This document shows, piece after piece, positions 16,535 through 24,252 of a DNA stretch of 64,000 nt. The notes under the pieces were generated by a model, which was given only the letters and a program-made list of their open reading frames with translations, made no database searches and was not told where the DNA came from. The stretch is taken from assembly GCA_964601735.1 (NCBI GenBank), contig CAZROO010000004.1, positions 13,824 through 77,823 of the forward strand. Direction: 5' to 3'. The position numbers and the translations under genes are program-made. Origin of the DNA: DATAJX01 sp964601735. GTDB lineage: Bacteria; Pseudomonadota; Alphaproteobacteria; UBA2136; UBA6156. The stretch's first letter is position 1, and each line of letters opens with the position of its first letter.

Positions 16535-17686
16535 ATGGCGCACGACTCCGACAATAATAATGGTGGCAACAAACCACAGCGGCCCGGCTTTTTTGCCAGC
16601 ATCAACAAGGCGGTGAAGGAGATTTCGAGCGAGATACGGAAAGACCTGACCAATGCCCCGCCGACGCCCGCTCCTAAAAGCGGTGAGGCCGGGGGAGGGA
16701 ACAGTCCCCTCCTCGCCAGCTACAAGGCGCCGGAGCATATGGTCAAAGCCGTGAATGCGGCGCAAAGCGGGCTGGCGTTTGTTGAAAACCCCGGATTTTC
16801 GGGAGAAACCAGGCCTTACCAGGCGCCGCTGGTGCCGCAGGCCGCCAAGGCGCCGCTCAACCCCTGGCCGGTGCTGCGCGAGCCGGGCAGCCATAGAAAA
16901 TTTCTCACTGACGCGTATTTTCACGCCTACACGCCCGCCGATTTGAACCACTACCGGGGTGAGGTTCCCGCCGGGCCGCAAGTGGTGACGCTGGCCTGCA
17001 CCGAGGCCGGGGATGCGGGGTTGCGGGCCTCGTTCGGCGAGATTTTGCGGCAGGAACCTGCGATGTTTGGGGCGACGGGTTTCAGCCCGCGTAATATTCT
17101 GGACGACATTGAGGCGATGGATGCCACGTTGACTAACCTGCTCAACAATAACCCCAAGCTGCTGGCGGTGGGGCCGGTGGGTATTGACCTGACCTACACC
17201 AGCCACAACCTGCCGCACCAGGCGGCGCAGATGGCGCGGCAGCTTGAGATTGCCTATGACTTTGGGTTGCCTGCGCTGGTGTTCCAGAACGGCGCTTTGG
17301 ACGAGTTACGCGGGATATTGGAGCAGGGCATCAGTTTGCCCAAAAAGCTGGTGTGGCTGAAGCCCATCCAGAGCGCAGAGGAACTGGCGCTGATCGAGGA
17401 GTTTAACTTTTATGTGGCGTTCCGGGCCGAGATCACCTGGCCGAAGGAGGCTTTTTACCGCCAGGCGGCGAGGCGGGTGCTGCCGCACCGCTGGCTGGCG
17501 GGCTCCGGCAACTCGCTGAAGAGCACCCATAACCGTGCCGGGCAGTTCAACAGCGCGGCGGGGCTTGATGAAATTATCGTTGCGCTGGCCGGGCTGACCG
17601 GCGTGAAGGACGTGAACCAGTTGCGTGACCGGTTGAACATGAACTTTGCGCAGGTGTATGGGCCGCAGGAAACAGGCAACGGGTGA
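16535..17686 (+). CDS. TatD-like pseudoenzyme with N-terminal extension
   Basis: The 383-aa protein starts at the ATG at 16535. Residues 1-110 are polar and Pro-rich. From about residue 120 it can be aligned by eye with TatD: DAYFHAYT for DSHAHLM, GPVGIDLTY for GETGLD, LPALVFQNGALD for LPLCLHTRGAED, LVWLKPIQSAEE for FVYHCFTGTAEQ, and AGSGNSLKS for LETDAPYLA. The corresponding ligands become Tyr, Pro, Gln, Leu and a non-Asp residue, with only one His retained. Catalysis as a TatD nuclease is therefore unlikely; a binding or regulatory role is possible. It lies in the tmk-holB-tatD operon. Confidence 0.7.
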   Translation: MAHDSDNNNGGNKPQRPGFFASINKAVKEISSEIRKDLTNAPPTPAPKSGEAGGGNSPLLASYKAPEHMVKAVNAAQSGLAFVENPGFSGETRPYQAPLVPQAAKAPLNPWPVLREPGSHRKFLTDAYFHAYTPADLNHYRGEVPAGPQVVTLACTEAGDAGLRASFGEILRQEPAMFGATGFSPRNILDDIEAMDATLTNLLNNNPKLLAVGPVGIDLTYTSHNLPHQAAQMARQLEIAYDFGLPALVFQNGALDELRGILEQGISLPKKLVWLKPIQSAEELALIEEFNFYVAFRAEITWPKEAFYRQAARRVLPHRWLAGSGNSLKSTHNRAGQFNSAAGLDEIIVALAGLTGVKDVNQLRDRLNMNFAQVYGPQETGNG

Positions 17687-17852
17687 CAGGGGACAGGTTC
17701 TTGCCTTATTCCCTTGATAACTGTTTTACATAATCAACATTATGCGAAATATTGATATGGCCCAGAGAGGGGGCTATATGCGGCTTGAATCTGGGTTCGT
17801 CTGCCGCAGTGAAACTGCTTTAAACGCCGTTTGGCGAAGCCTGTTTTTAGGC

Positions 17853-17884
17853 AAAAGGCCGGAGAGTTTCCTCTCCGGCCTTTT
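17853..17884. terminator. bidirectional intrinsic terminator
   Basis: A perfect 14-bp inverted repeat AAAAGGCCGGAGAG / CTCTCCGGCCTTTT with loop TTTC lies between the convergent TatD-like gene and the 17891-18796 gene and can serve both. Confidence 0.9.
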
Positions 17885-17890
17885 GCTTCG

Positions 17891-18796
17891 CTAGTCGCCG
17901 ATGGCTTCGGCCAAGTCCTGCTTTTGCAGCCTTTTCACCTCGTCGCGGCTCATCACGGGTTCGGGATTTTCCGAGGCCCGCAGAATGTAGTGGCTATGGC
18001 GGTCTGGTGACCGGCGGTAGCCGCCCGTGGTGTTGTCGCCGATGCCTTGGGCCCGCCACCTGGCCAGCCGTTCGGCCGTTTCGGCCTTTGGCTGGAGCGT
18101 GGGTTTGTCGGCCCAAGCCTTGGCTACACGATGTTCCCACGGGGCAACCGCGGGTTTCGCTTGCCCCAGAAGGATGACCTCCGGTAGCGGCGGCCTTGGC
18201 TTTGCGGGCCGTTGCCAACGCACCAACGCCTTGGGCTGCCAGAGAACCGGCAGGAACACCTTGCGGGGTTCGTCCGGCGGCGCTTTGGTAGCGGGTGGCG
18301 TGGCGTCAGTTTCCTGCCGTCCGTCCAACTGCTGCTTCAGCGCTTCCAGCCCTTCGAGGCCTTTTTGCCATTTGCCCGGTTTCGGTTTTTCGGGCTCCGG
18401 CGGCCGGGCCTTCTGCGACGCATGCCAGGCATGCGTCGGCGGAAGGGTGCCGTTGGCCAGATCGGCGATGTCTTGCTTCTCAAGCAGTTTGAGTAGCTCG
18501 TTCATCCCCCAGGCCATGCCTTCGAGGCGGCCTTTTGTGCGCTCCTGCCGGGCCAGCGTCTCCACGGTTGTGGCGACGTCGCCGGGGTCGGTATCGTTCA
18601 ACACCTTTTGGGCGTTGGCGACACGGGCCTCGAAGGCGGCCTTTTTGGGCTTGCCGGGTTTGCCGGTTTTGGTCGGCTTGCCGAGATTTTCTGGGGCGTC
18701 GTGGTTGCCTTCGAGAATCTCATTGGCCGCTTTTCTGCCGGTTTGGGCTTGGTCGAGCTTGGCCAGCAGGTCTTTCAGGGTATCGTCACCTGTCAT
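17891..18796 (-). CDS. hypothetical cytoplasmic protein
   Basis: 301 aa from the ATG at 18796, preceded by TTTTGGAG. The upstream TTG at 18826 is less likely. There is no signal peptide or membrane segment. The sequence is rich in Lys, Pro, Ala and Trp. The N-terminal half looks helical (TLKDLLAKLDQAQTGRKAAN), and the middle is Pro-rich (WQRPAKPRPPLPEVILLG). I do not recognise a domain. It could be a disordered structural or nucleic-acid-binding protein, but nothing demonstrates this. Confidence 0.6.
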   Translation of the reverse strand: MTGDDTLKDLLAKLDQAQTGRKAANEILEGNHDAPENLGKPTKTGKPGKPKKAAFEARVANAQKVLNDTDPGDVATTVETLARQERTKGRLEGMAWGMNELLKLLEKQDIADLANGTLPPTHAWHASQKARPPEPEKPKPGKWQKGLEGLEALKQQLDGRQETDATPPATKAPPDEPRKVFLPVLWQPKALVRWQRPAKPRPPLPEVILLGQAKPAVAPWEHRVAKAWADKPTLQPKAETAERLARWRAQGIGDNTTGGYRRSPDRHSHYILRASENPEPVMSRDEVKRLQKQDLAEAIGD

Positions 18797-18921
18797 GGTG
18801 GGTTTTCTCCAAAAAGGACGTTTCAAGATTATTCAAATGTAGGTGTTATATGTATACAATACAATATGCGGGATGGTAAAAAACGCCCTACCCCCCTCGC
18901 CCGGCCCGGCTTTAAGAAGGG

Positions 18922-20826
18922 CTAGGATTCCAGAAGTTTCTGGCGCCACCAGACGATGAAGCAGGCGGCCAGCATGGTGTAGGCGCCGTCGACCTCGCCC
19001 TTGAGGGTGGCCTGGAACCAGCGTTTGGTGTTCTCGTTATCGAGCCAGTCGGCCTGGCGGCTGCGCAGGGTGTCGATGACCAGCCCCCTGCCCTCGCCCA
19101 GCAGCCACTGGCGCACCGGGGCGCCAAAACCGGCCTTTTTGCGCCATAATACGCTGGCTGGCAGGCGATGTTTGACCGCCTGCTTGAACATCCATTTAAG
19201 GTGCAGGCCATTCAGCTTGGTGGTAGGCGGCACGTCGGCCATGAAATTGACCAGTCGGCGGTCGGTGAGCGGCACGCGCACCTCGACGCCGTGGGCCATG
19301 GCGGCCTTGTCGCCGTAATTGAGGTTGTGATCGGGCAGGAAACCCGCAAGCTCCATATGTAGCAGGCGGTTGACGGGGTCTTGGCCGAGGCTTTCGGTTT
19401 GGGCTTCGTCGAGTGCGTTGCCCCAGCCGCCTGCGAGCTGGCGGCGCCAGTCGACGTTGAGCAGTTGCCACGCCGCCGGGTGGCTGTTGGTGCGGAAGGC
19501 GTTGCGGAGGAATTTCTCTTCGTCGAGCGCGAGCAGGCCCGCCAGTTGCCCGGCGCGGCGGCCCATGCCGCCGAGTTTCATTTTTTGGAGCAGCGGCGCG
19601 GCGGTTTTGAGCAGATTGGCCGCCAGCGGCGCGTTTTTGCCCGCGTACTGGCGCAGCCGCGCGCTGAGGTGGCGTCGGTAGCCGGTGAAGATGTCGTCGC
19701 CGCCGGTGCCGGACATGAGCACCTTGATGCCGTCGGCCCTCGCCTGCTTGGCGATGTCTTCGACAAACAGCGGCGCGGGGTCGGCGGTGGGTTCGTCGAG
19801 CAGCGCGGCCAGGCCCGGCAGGCGGCCGAGCACGCCTTTGCTTTCCACCATCATCGGCTTGATGGGCACGCCCAGGCCTTCGGCCACCTTTTTGGCGTAG
19901 AAGAGGTCGTCGCTGAACCCTTCCTTTTTCATGCCGCCGTCATTAAAACCGATACAATAGGTTTGCGCGGGCTTGTGGCCGGTGGCCACCATGCTGGCCA
20001 CCACCGCGCTGCTGTCGACCCCGCCGGAAAGGAAGGCGCCCAGCGGTACATCGGCGATGCACTGTTCGTTCACGACGCTATCGAGCAGGTGCAGCAGTTG
20101 CTCGGGCGTGCGATCGGGATGATAGAAAGGCACGCCGTTTTCGAGCGTGGGCAGCAGGTGGCTGTACCATTTTTTGATGTCGATGCTGACGCCGCCATTG
20201 GTGTGGCGCAGCACCATGTAATGGCCGGGCCTGAGCTTTTTGATGCCCTTGAGCGGCGTGCGCTCGCCGGGGCTCCACAGCAGCGTGAGATAATCGGCCA
20301 GCGCGGCGGGGTCGGGCGTGGTATCGACGCCCGGCACCTTGAGCAGCGCCTTCAGCTCGCTGGCGAAGGCCACGCCCTGCGGGGTTTGGGCGTAATAGAG
20401 CGGCTTGATGCCGGCGTGGTCGCGGGCAATGAATAGCTCGTTTTTTTGCGTATCGAAAATGGCGAAGGCGAACATGCCCTCCAGCCGGTAGAGCATGCCT
20501 GGGCCGAGCATGTCGTAGAGGGGCGCGAGCACGGCGGTGTCGGAATTCGGGTTATAGGAATAGCCGCGGGCGTTGAGGTCGGCGTGCAGGGTTTTATAAT
20601 TGTAGATTTCGCCATTGAACACGACCTGGTAGCGCTCGCCTACCGCGCTCATCGGCTGCGCGGCGGCGGGGCTGAGGTCGATGATGCTGAGGCGCTGGTG
20701 AACCAGCGTGACGCCTGGTGCGCTCCAGACGCCGTTGCCGTCCGGCCCGCGATGGGCCTGCGCGGCAGCCATTGGCCCCGCCAGCGCCGGGTTGAAGTTA
20801 CCGAATAAGCCTGCAATGCCGCACAT
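18922..20826 (-). CDS. asnB: asparagine synthase (glutamine-hydrolysing)
   Basis: The 634-aa enzyme makes asparagine from aspartate, ATP and glutamine. The N-terminus MCGIAGLFG exposes the nucleophile Cys2 of the class II glutaminase domain (about 1-210). The synthetase domain has the PPi loop AFLSGGVDSSAVVA and GTGGDDIFTGYRRH. This class is also common in polysaccharide loci, where it can amidate sugars or peptides. That alternative is possible here because other glycan genes are near. Confidence 0.9.
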   Translation of the reverse strand: MCGIAGLFGNFNPALAGPMAAAQAHRGPDGNGVWSAPGVTLVHQRLSIIDLSPAAAQPMSAVGERYQVVFNGEIYNYKTLHADLNARGYSYNPNSDTAVLAPLYDMLGPGMLYRLEGMFAFAIFDTQKNELFIARDHAGIKPLYYAQTPQGVAFASELKALLKVPGVDTTPDPAALADYLTLLWSPGERTPLKGIKKLRPGHYMVLRHTNGGVSIDIKKWYSHLLPTLENGVPFYHPDRTPEQLLHLLDSVVNEQCIADVPLGAFLSGGVDSSAVVASMVATGHKPAQTYCIGFNDGGMKKEGFSDDLFYAKKVAEGLGVPIKPMMVESKGVLGRLPGLAALLDEPTADPAPLFVEDIAKQARADGIKVLMSGTGGDDIFTGYRRHLSARLRQYAGKNAPLAANLLKTAAPLLQKMKLGGMGRRAGQLAGLLALDEEKFLRNAFRTNSHPAAWQLLNVDWRRQLAGGWGNALDEAQTESLGQDPVNRLLHMELAGFLPDHNLNYGDKAAMAHGVEVRVPLTDRRLVNFMADVPPTTKLNGLHLKWMFKQAVKHRLPASVLWRKKAGFGAPVRQWLLGEGRGLVIDTLRSRQADWLDNENTKRWFQATLKGEVDGAYTMLAACFIVWWRQKLLES

Positions 20827-21026
20827 AGGTAACGATTAGTACGCAGGACGGCGCCAATAGTAAAGTCAAACAGTGGTAAAGAGGTTGTAAACGCCACGTA
20901 AGCTTAGTTGCGTTTAACTTACCTGATGGCCTTTTGATATTGCTCCCTGCGGCAGGCAGTCTACCATGAGGCTGTGGGAGGGCGCCGGTGTCTGAAGGCT
21001 CTCGCCCCGACAGAGGAGGAAAAGAC

Positions 21027-21365
21027 ATGAAAACGAAAAAAACTCTGCTTGGCATCGCCGCCGTGGCCGGACTGGCTGCTGCGGGGATGGCCCTGCCGAC
21101 TGCCGCCAGTGCGCAGGAGTGGCACGGTGGACGGGACTGGCATGATGGCGGTCACCGCTGGCATGACGGGGGTGGTTATCGCCACGGCCCGCGCGGTTAC
21201 TGGCATCATGGCCGTTACGGTTACTGGCGCGACGGCATGTGGGTAAACCTGGGTTATCCGGGCTATTATGGGGCTCCGGTGGCCTACTACCAGCCGCAAC
21301 CGGTGGCCTATTACCCGGCGCCGTATTATGGCCCGGCGTTGGGGCTGTCATTCCATATTCATTAG
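21027..21365 (+). CDS. His/Gly/Tyr-rich secreted protein
   Basis: 112 aa from the ATG at 21027, with GAGGAGGAAA upstream. The signal peptide (TLLGIAAVAGLAAAGMALPTAASA) is followed by a repetitive mature part rich in His, Trp, Gly and Tyr (WHDGGHRWHDGGG, then YYQPQPVAYYPAPYYG). The many His suggest possible metal binding, which is inference. It is the first of four small secreted proteins in the same direction. Confidence 0.75.
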   Translation: MKTKKTLLGIAAVAGLAAAGMALPTAASAQEWHGGRDWHDGGHRWHDGGGYRHGPRGYWHHGRYGYWRDGMWVNLGYPGYYGAPVAYYQPQPVAYYPAPYYGPALGLSFHIH

Positions 21366-21469
21366 GAACGTATAGACCGGTGCCTGAGCTTGTGCCCGGG
21401 CGCCGTTTTTTTGACGCTGGATTTTTATACCGGAACGGATAACCTGTTTTAACCAAAGGAGAAGCAAAA

Positions 21470-21874
21470 ATGAAAACACCCCTGATAGCTCTTACCGCCT
21501 TGCTGGCTGCCACCGCCGGTACGGCCCTGGCCCAGACCCGCTGGCAAGGCCACGACTGGGACCCGCCCGCGAGCCAGCAATGGCATCACGATAACGGTCG
21601 TCATTCCGGCTGGGAGCGCCGTGAGGAACGCCGCCGCATGGTGTACGCGCCGCGCCGTGGGGCGACTGTGCGCGAGTACGTATATTACCCCAATGCGCGT
21701 GCCTACTACGCGCCGTGGAATAAACGCTGGTACTACCGTCGTGGCAGCCGCTGGGTGGTGGCCGAACGCGCGCCGGTGAGCATCAACCTGGGTAACGGGC
21801 TTAGCATCAGCCTGGGTGCCGACAGCCCGGTGGTATACGACAGCTACGTGGTGAAGCACTACCGCGAGTACTAA
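21470..21874 (+). CDS. secreted protein with YP/YY-RxGxW domain
   Basis: 134 aa with a signal peptide (MKTPLIALTALLAATAGTALA) and an AAAGGAG site. The C-terminal 60 residues have YYPNARAYYAPWNKRWYYRRGSRWVV, then PVSINLGNGLSISLG. The same pattern recurs in the product of 22406-22990 (YYPEAQVYFSSTTKKTYYYSRKG, then LPTGVKLTNGRSVQLN), so the two share a domain. I know similar periplasmic proteins of unknown function but no demonstrated role. Confidence 0.75.
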   Translation: MKTPLIALTALLAATAGTALAQTRWQGHDWDPPASQQWHHDNGRHSGWERREERRRMVYAPRRGATVREYVYYPNARAYYAPWNKRWYYRRGSRWVVAERAPVSINLGNGLSISLGADSPVVYDSYVVKHYREY

Positions 21875-21888
21875 ACCACCGCGTTTTC

Positions 21889-21915
21889 ACGGCCCCCAAG
21901 CGGGGCCGTTTTTTA
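21889..21915 (+). terminator. intrinsic terminator
   Basis: ACGGCCCC / GGGGCCGT hairpin followed by TTTTTT, 15 bp after the preceding gene. Confidence 0.85.
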
Positions 21916-22046
21916 TACGTAAATATCTGGAGTAAAAACATAAAAATGGCCTGCCGACCGTGTTGGCGCAGGCTGCCAGCAACCCTGTTGGAGACTAGAC
22001 TGCGCCACCAATAAATAACCACTAATAAATAAGGGAGGATTATGTG

Positions 22047-22409
22047 ATGAAGAAGGACTTCCAGAAAACCACCGCCCTGTTCATGGCTACCGTGGGGTTG
22101 ATGGCGAGCATTGCCGCGGCCCAGAGTTCGGGCGGCGGCTTTTCCGGCGACATGAACACCGGCACAGGCACCGATGCCGGCGGCAACCCGGCGGGTGAAT
22201 CGGCCGGTGGCAGCCTGAATGGCAACGCCCGCGTGAACACCGGCTACAACACCAGCAACGGCCGTAGCAGCACAGGCCCAGGTGGCGCGGGTGTCCGTGC
22301 CAACACCGCCAACAACCGGCATGTGAGCGAGAGCTGGATGAAGCATCGCTCCCATATGGGAACGACGAGCATCACCAGCGCCAGTACAGGTAAGGGAGAA
22401 ACAAAATGA
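22047..22409 (+). CDS. Gly/Ser/Asn-rich secreted protein
   Basis: 120 aa from the ATG at 22047, with AGGGAGGA 7 bases upstream; an in-frame GTG precedes it. Signal peptide (TTALFMATVGLMASIAAA) followed by a low-complexity mature region (SGGGFSGDMNTGTGTDAGG) of the type found in secreted matrix or curli-like accessory proteins. It overlaps the next gene by an ATGA junction. Function unknown. Confidence 0.65.
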   Translation: MKKDFQKTTALFMATVGLMASIAAAQSSGGGFSGDMNTGTGTDAGGNPAGESAGGSLNGNARVNTGYNTSNGRSSTGPGGAGVRANTANNRHVSESWMKHRSHMGTTSITSASTGKGETK

Positions 22410-22990
22410 AAAGCACCTTTACGCTGGTGGCCCTGGTGATGGCCGGTGAAGCGATGCCGGTGGTTGGTTGGACGCAGGTGTTGACCACCGGCGGCACGGC
22501 GGGCAGCAGCATTAACGACGGCGCCAACATCGGCGCAGGCAACCATACCGGGGCGAGCGTCAATTTCAGTAACCCCGAGGCTGATCAGATTCGCACCCGG
22601 CTGGGCGGCAGCGGCCAAGCTGTGGCCAAACAAAACACGATAGGGCAGCTAAGACAGGCCGGAACCGTCAGCACCAATAACGTGACCACCACGCCCGCGA
22701 TGACGGGCGCGACGGGGAGCGTTCATGGCAACACCGCCGGGGCGGTGCGGGCCACCCGGGAAGTTCGGGGGGCGGCGACAGTGGCGGATATTCTGCCGCG
22801 CGGCAGCGCCAGCTATACTTATTACCCCGAGGCGCAGGTCTATTTTTCGTCCACTACCAAGAAGACCTATTACTACAGCCGCAAGGGTCGCTGGTATTCC
22901 AGCACCAGCCTGCCCACGGGGGTAAAGCTCACCAACGGCCGCAGCGTACAGCTTAACGGCAATGGGGCGGCGAGCGTGATGACGCCGTAA
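22406..22990 (+). CDS. secreted protein with YP/YY-RxGxW domain
   Basis: 194 aa. The N-terminus MKSTFTLVALVMAGEAMPVVGWTQV is a weak signal peptide. A Gly/Thr/Asn-rich middle resembles the product of the preceding gene. The C-terminus repeats the domain of the 21470-21874 product (YYPEAQVYFSS...YYYSRKGRWY...KLTNGRSVQL). The cluster therefore contains two related domain copies and two low-complexity partners, translationally coupled in this pair. A joint envelope or matrix function is inference. Confidence 0.65.
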   Translation: MKSTFTLVALVMAGEAMPVVGWTQVLTTGGTAGSSINDGANIGAGNHTGASVNFSNPEADQIRTRLGGSGQAVAKQNTIGQLRQAGTVSTNNVTTTPAMTGATGSVHGNTAGAVRATREVRGAATVADILPRGSASYTYYPEAQVYFSSTTKKTYYYSRKGRWYSSTSLPTGVKLTNGRSVQLNGNGAASVMTP

Positions 22991-23056
22991 GAGTGTGCGC
23001 CTTGTGTACGGTTAGCGCTTGACGGCCAGAAACTCTGCCCGTAAAACCCCTGCGCT

Positions 23057-23131
23057 TCCGGCGTAGCTCAGCGGTAGAGCAACGGACTGTTAATCCGTGG
23101 GTCGTTGGTTCGATCCCAACCGCCGGAGCCA
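23057..23131 (+). tRNA. tRNA-Asn (anticodon GTT)
   Basis: Starts TCCGGCG, D-arm AGCTCAGCGGTAGAGC, anticodon stem CGGAC/ATCCG region with loop TGTTAAT (GTT), T-arm GTTGGTTCGATCCCAAC, encoded CCA. The acceptor stem pairs completely. Confidence 0.96.
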
Positions 23132-23136
23132 GATTT

Positions 23137-23163
23137 AAAGCCCATCCAAGGATGGGCTTTTTT
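23137..23163 (+). terminator. intrinsic terminator after tRNA-Asn
   Basis: AAAGCCCATCC / GGATGGGCTTT hairpin with a 2-base loop and a T-run, 6 bp beyond the tRNA CCA. It separates the tRNA from its inverted broken copy. Confidence 0.85.
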
Positions 23164-23210
23164 ATACTTTTTGATAAATTTTTAAATGAGGCAGGCAAAG
23201 AGAATACAGA

Positions 23211-23304
23211 AGGTTGGGATTGAACCAACGACCCACGGGTTGCGCCGAAGGCGCACTGTTTATGGAGAGGGCAGTCCGTTGCTCTACCGCTGAGCTACGC
23301 CGGA
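23211..23304 (-). pseudogene. inverted, interrupted tRNA-Asn copy
   Basis: The minus strand repeats the tRNA-Asn sequence from the acceptor through the D-arm and into the anticodon stem (TCCGGCG to ACGGACTG). About 30 bases then replace the anticodon loop and include the hairpin TGCGCC-TTCG-GGCGCA. The copy resumes with CCGTGGGTCGTTGG and the T-arm. The 3' acceptor strand (CTTCTGTATTC) cannot pair with the 5' strand. There is no anticodon at the normal place, so it is not a functional tRNA. It forms an inverted repeat with the intact gene about 80 bp away. Confidence 0.8.
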
Positions 23305-23413
23305 AGCGGTGGGGTTTTACGGGCAGGCGCGGGCGCCGTTAAGCAGAATACAATATGGCGCCCAGCATGGCGGCAGACTTGACGTTTTGCACCGCTTGGC
23401 CGAGGCTGAAGCC

Positions 23414-24058
23414 ATGCAAGAACAAGCCCGGCACAACATGGTGGATGGCCAACTCCGGCCTAATCAGGTCAACAACCATGCCCTGCTGGGCCGCCTGAGC
23501 AGTGTGGCGCGGGAGGATTTTGTTCCCGTGAGTTACCGCCAGACTGCTTATGCCGATACGGTGACGCCGCTTTCGGCCACCCGCAGCCTGCCCGCGCCTA
23601 TGACCCTGGCGCGGTTGCTTCAGGCGCTGGAACTGAAGGAAAACGACAACGTGCTGATTGTGGCGGGCAACAGCGGGTACAGTGCCGCGCTGGTGGCGCC
23701 GCTGGTGGCCGGTGTGACCCTGATTGAAGATGATCAGGCCTTGCTTAGCCAGGCGGGCAGGCATCTTTCTGGCTTTGCCAACGTGAGCGTGCATAACGCC
23801 GCGCCAACCGCCGGTTACCCGCAAACGGCGCCGTACAGCGTGATTCTGCTGGATGCCGCCGCTGCGCACCTTCCGCAAACGCTAACCTCGCAACTGGCCG
23901 AGGGGGGCCGCCTTGGCGCCGTGACGCTGGGCGGCAACGGATTGTGGGTGGCCAGTATTGTCACCAAGCATGGCGGAACGCTGTTTACTGAAGAACTGTT
24001 CGAGGCCAAACCGGCGTTGCACCCGGCGTTGATGGCCGAGCAGGGCTTTGTATTTTAA
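23414..24058 (+). CDS. protein-L-isoaspartate O-methyltransferase-like protein
   Basis: 214 aa from the ATG at 23414 (MQEQARHNMVDGQLRPNQV, the alphaproteobacterial Pcm-like N-terminus). The Rossmann SAM site reads VLIVAGNSGYSAAL in place of the usual E-x-G-x-G. The GQTISQP motif of true Pcm is replaced by ATRSLPAPMTL. It is thus a divergent family member that may not repair isoaspartate. Its 3' end is duplicated just downstream. Confidence 0.75.
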   Translation: MQEQARHNMVDGQLRPNQVNNHALLGRLSSVAREDFVPVSYRQTAYADTVTPLSATRSLPAPMTLARLLQALELKENDNVLIVAGNSGYSAALVAPLVAGVTLIEDDQALLSQAGRHLSGFANVSVHNAAPTAGYPQTAPYSVILLDAAAAHLPQTLTSQLAEGGRLGAVTLGGNGLWVASIVTKHGGTLFTEELFEAKPALHPALMAEQGFVF

Positions 24059-24141
24059 TATAAACCTGCCCGGCCATCCCCTTATGTTGTGCGCCGTTGG
24101 CACAACGGCCGAGCAGGATTTTGTATTTTAATATAAACCTG
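24034..24141 (+). repeat. 35-bp direct repeat duplicating the pcm-like 3' end
   Basis: Positions 24034-24068 and 24107-24141 match at 33 of 35 bases and include the stop codon region GTATTTTAATATAAACCTG. The 38-bp spacer is unrelated. This looks like a local duplication at the gene end. Confidence 0.85.
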
Positions 24142-24157
24142 TGTTTTAGGAAATTTT

Positions 24158-24232
24158 TGGAGGCCGGAACGGGATTTGAACCCGTGCATCGCGGTTTTGC
24201 AGACCGCTGCGTTACCACTTCGCCACCCGGCC
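24158..24232 (-). tRNA. tRNA-Cys (anticodon GCA)
   Basis: Acceptor GGCCGGG pairs with TCCGGCC. The anticodon loop is CTGCAAA (GCA), the discriminator is T as expected for tRNA-Cys, and CCA is encoded. Confidence 0.95.
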
Positions 24233-24252
24233 CCTAGCCAGAACGGCGCTTA

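Noticed and set aside
19381..20436. 351-aa open frame on the plus strand inside asnB
   Set aside because: Antisense shadow of asparagine synthase.
23211..23304. Functional second tRNA-Asn, or one with an intron
   Set aside because: The 3' acceptor strand does not pair with the 5' strand, and the insert has no feature of a known tRNA intron.
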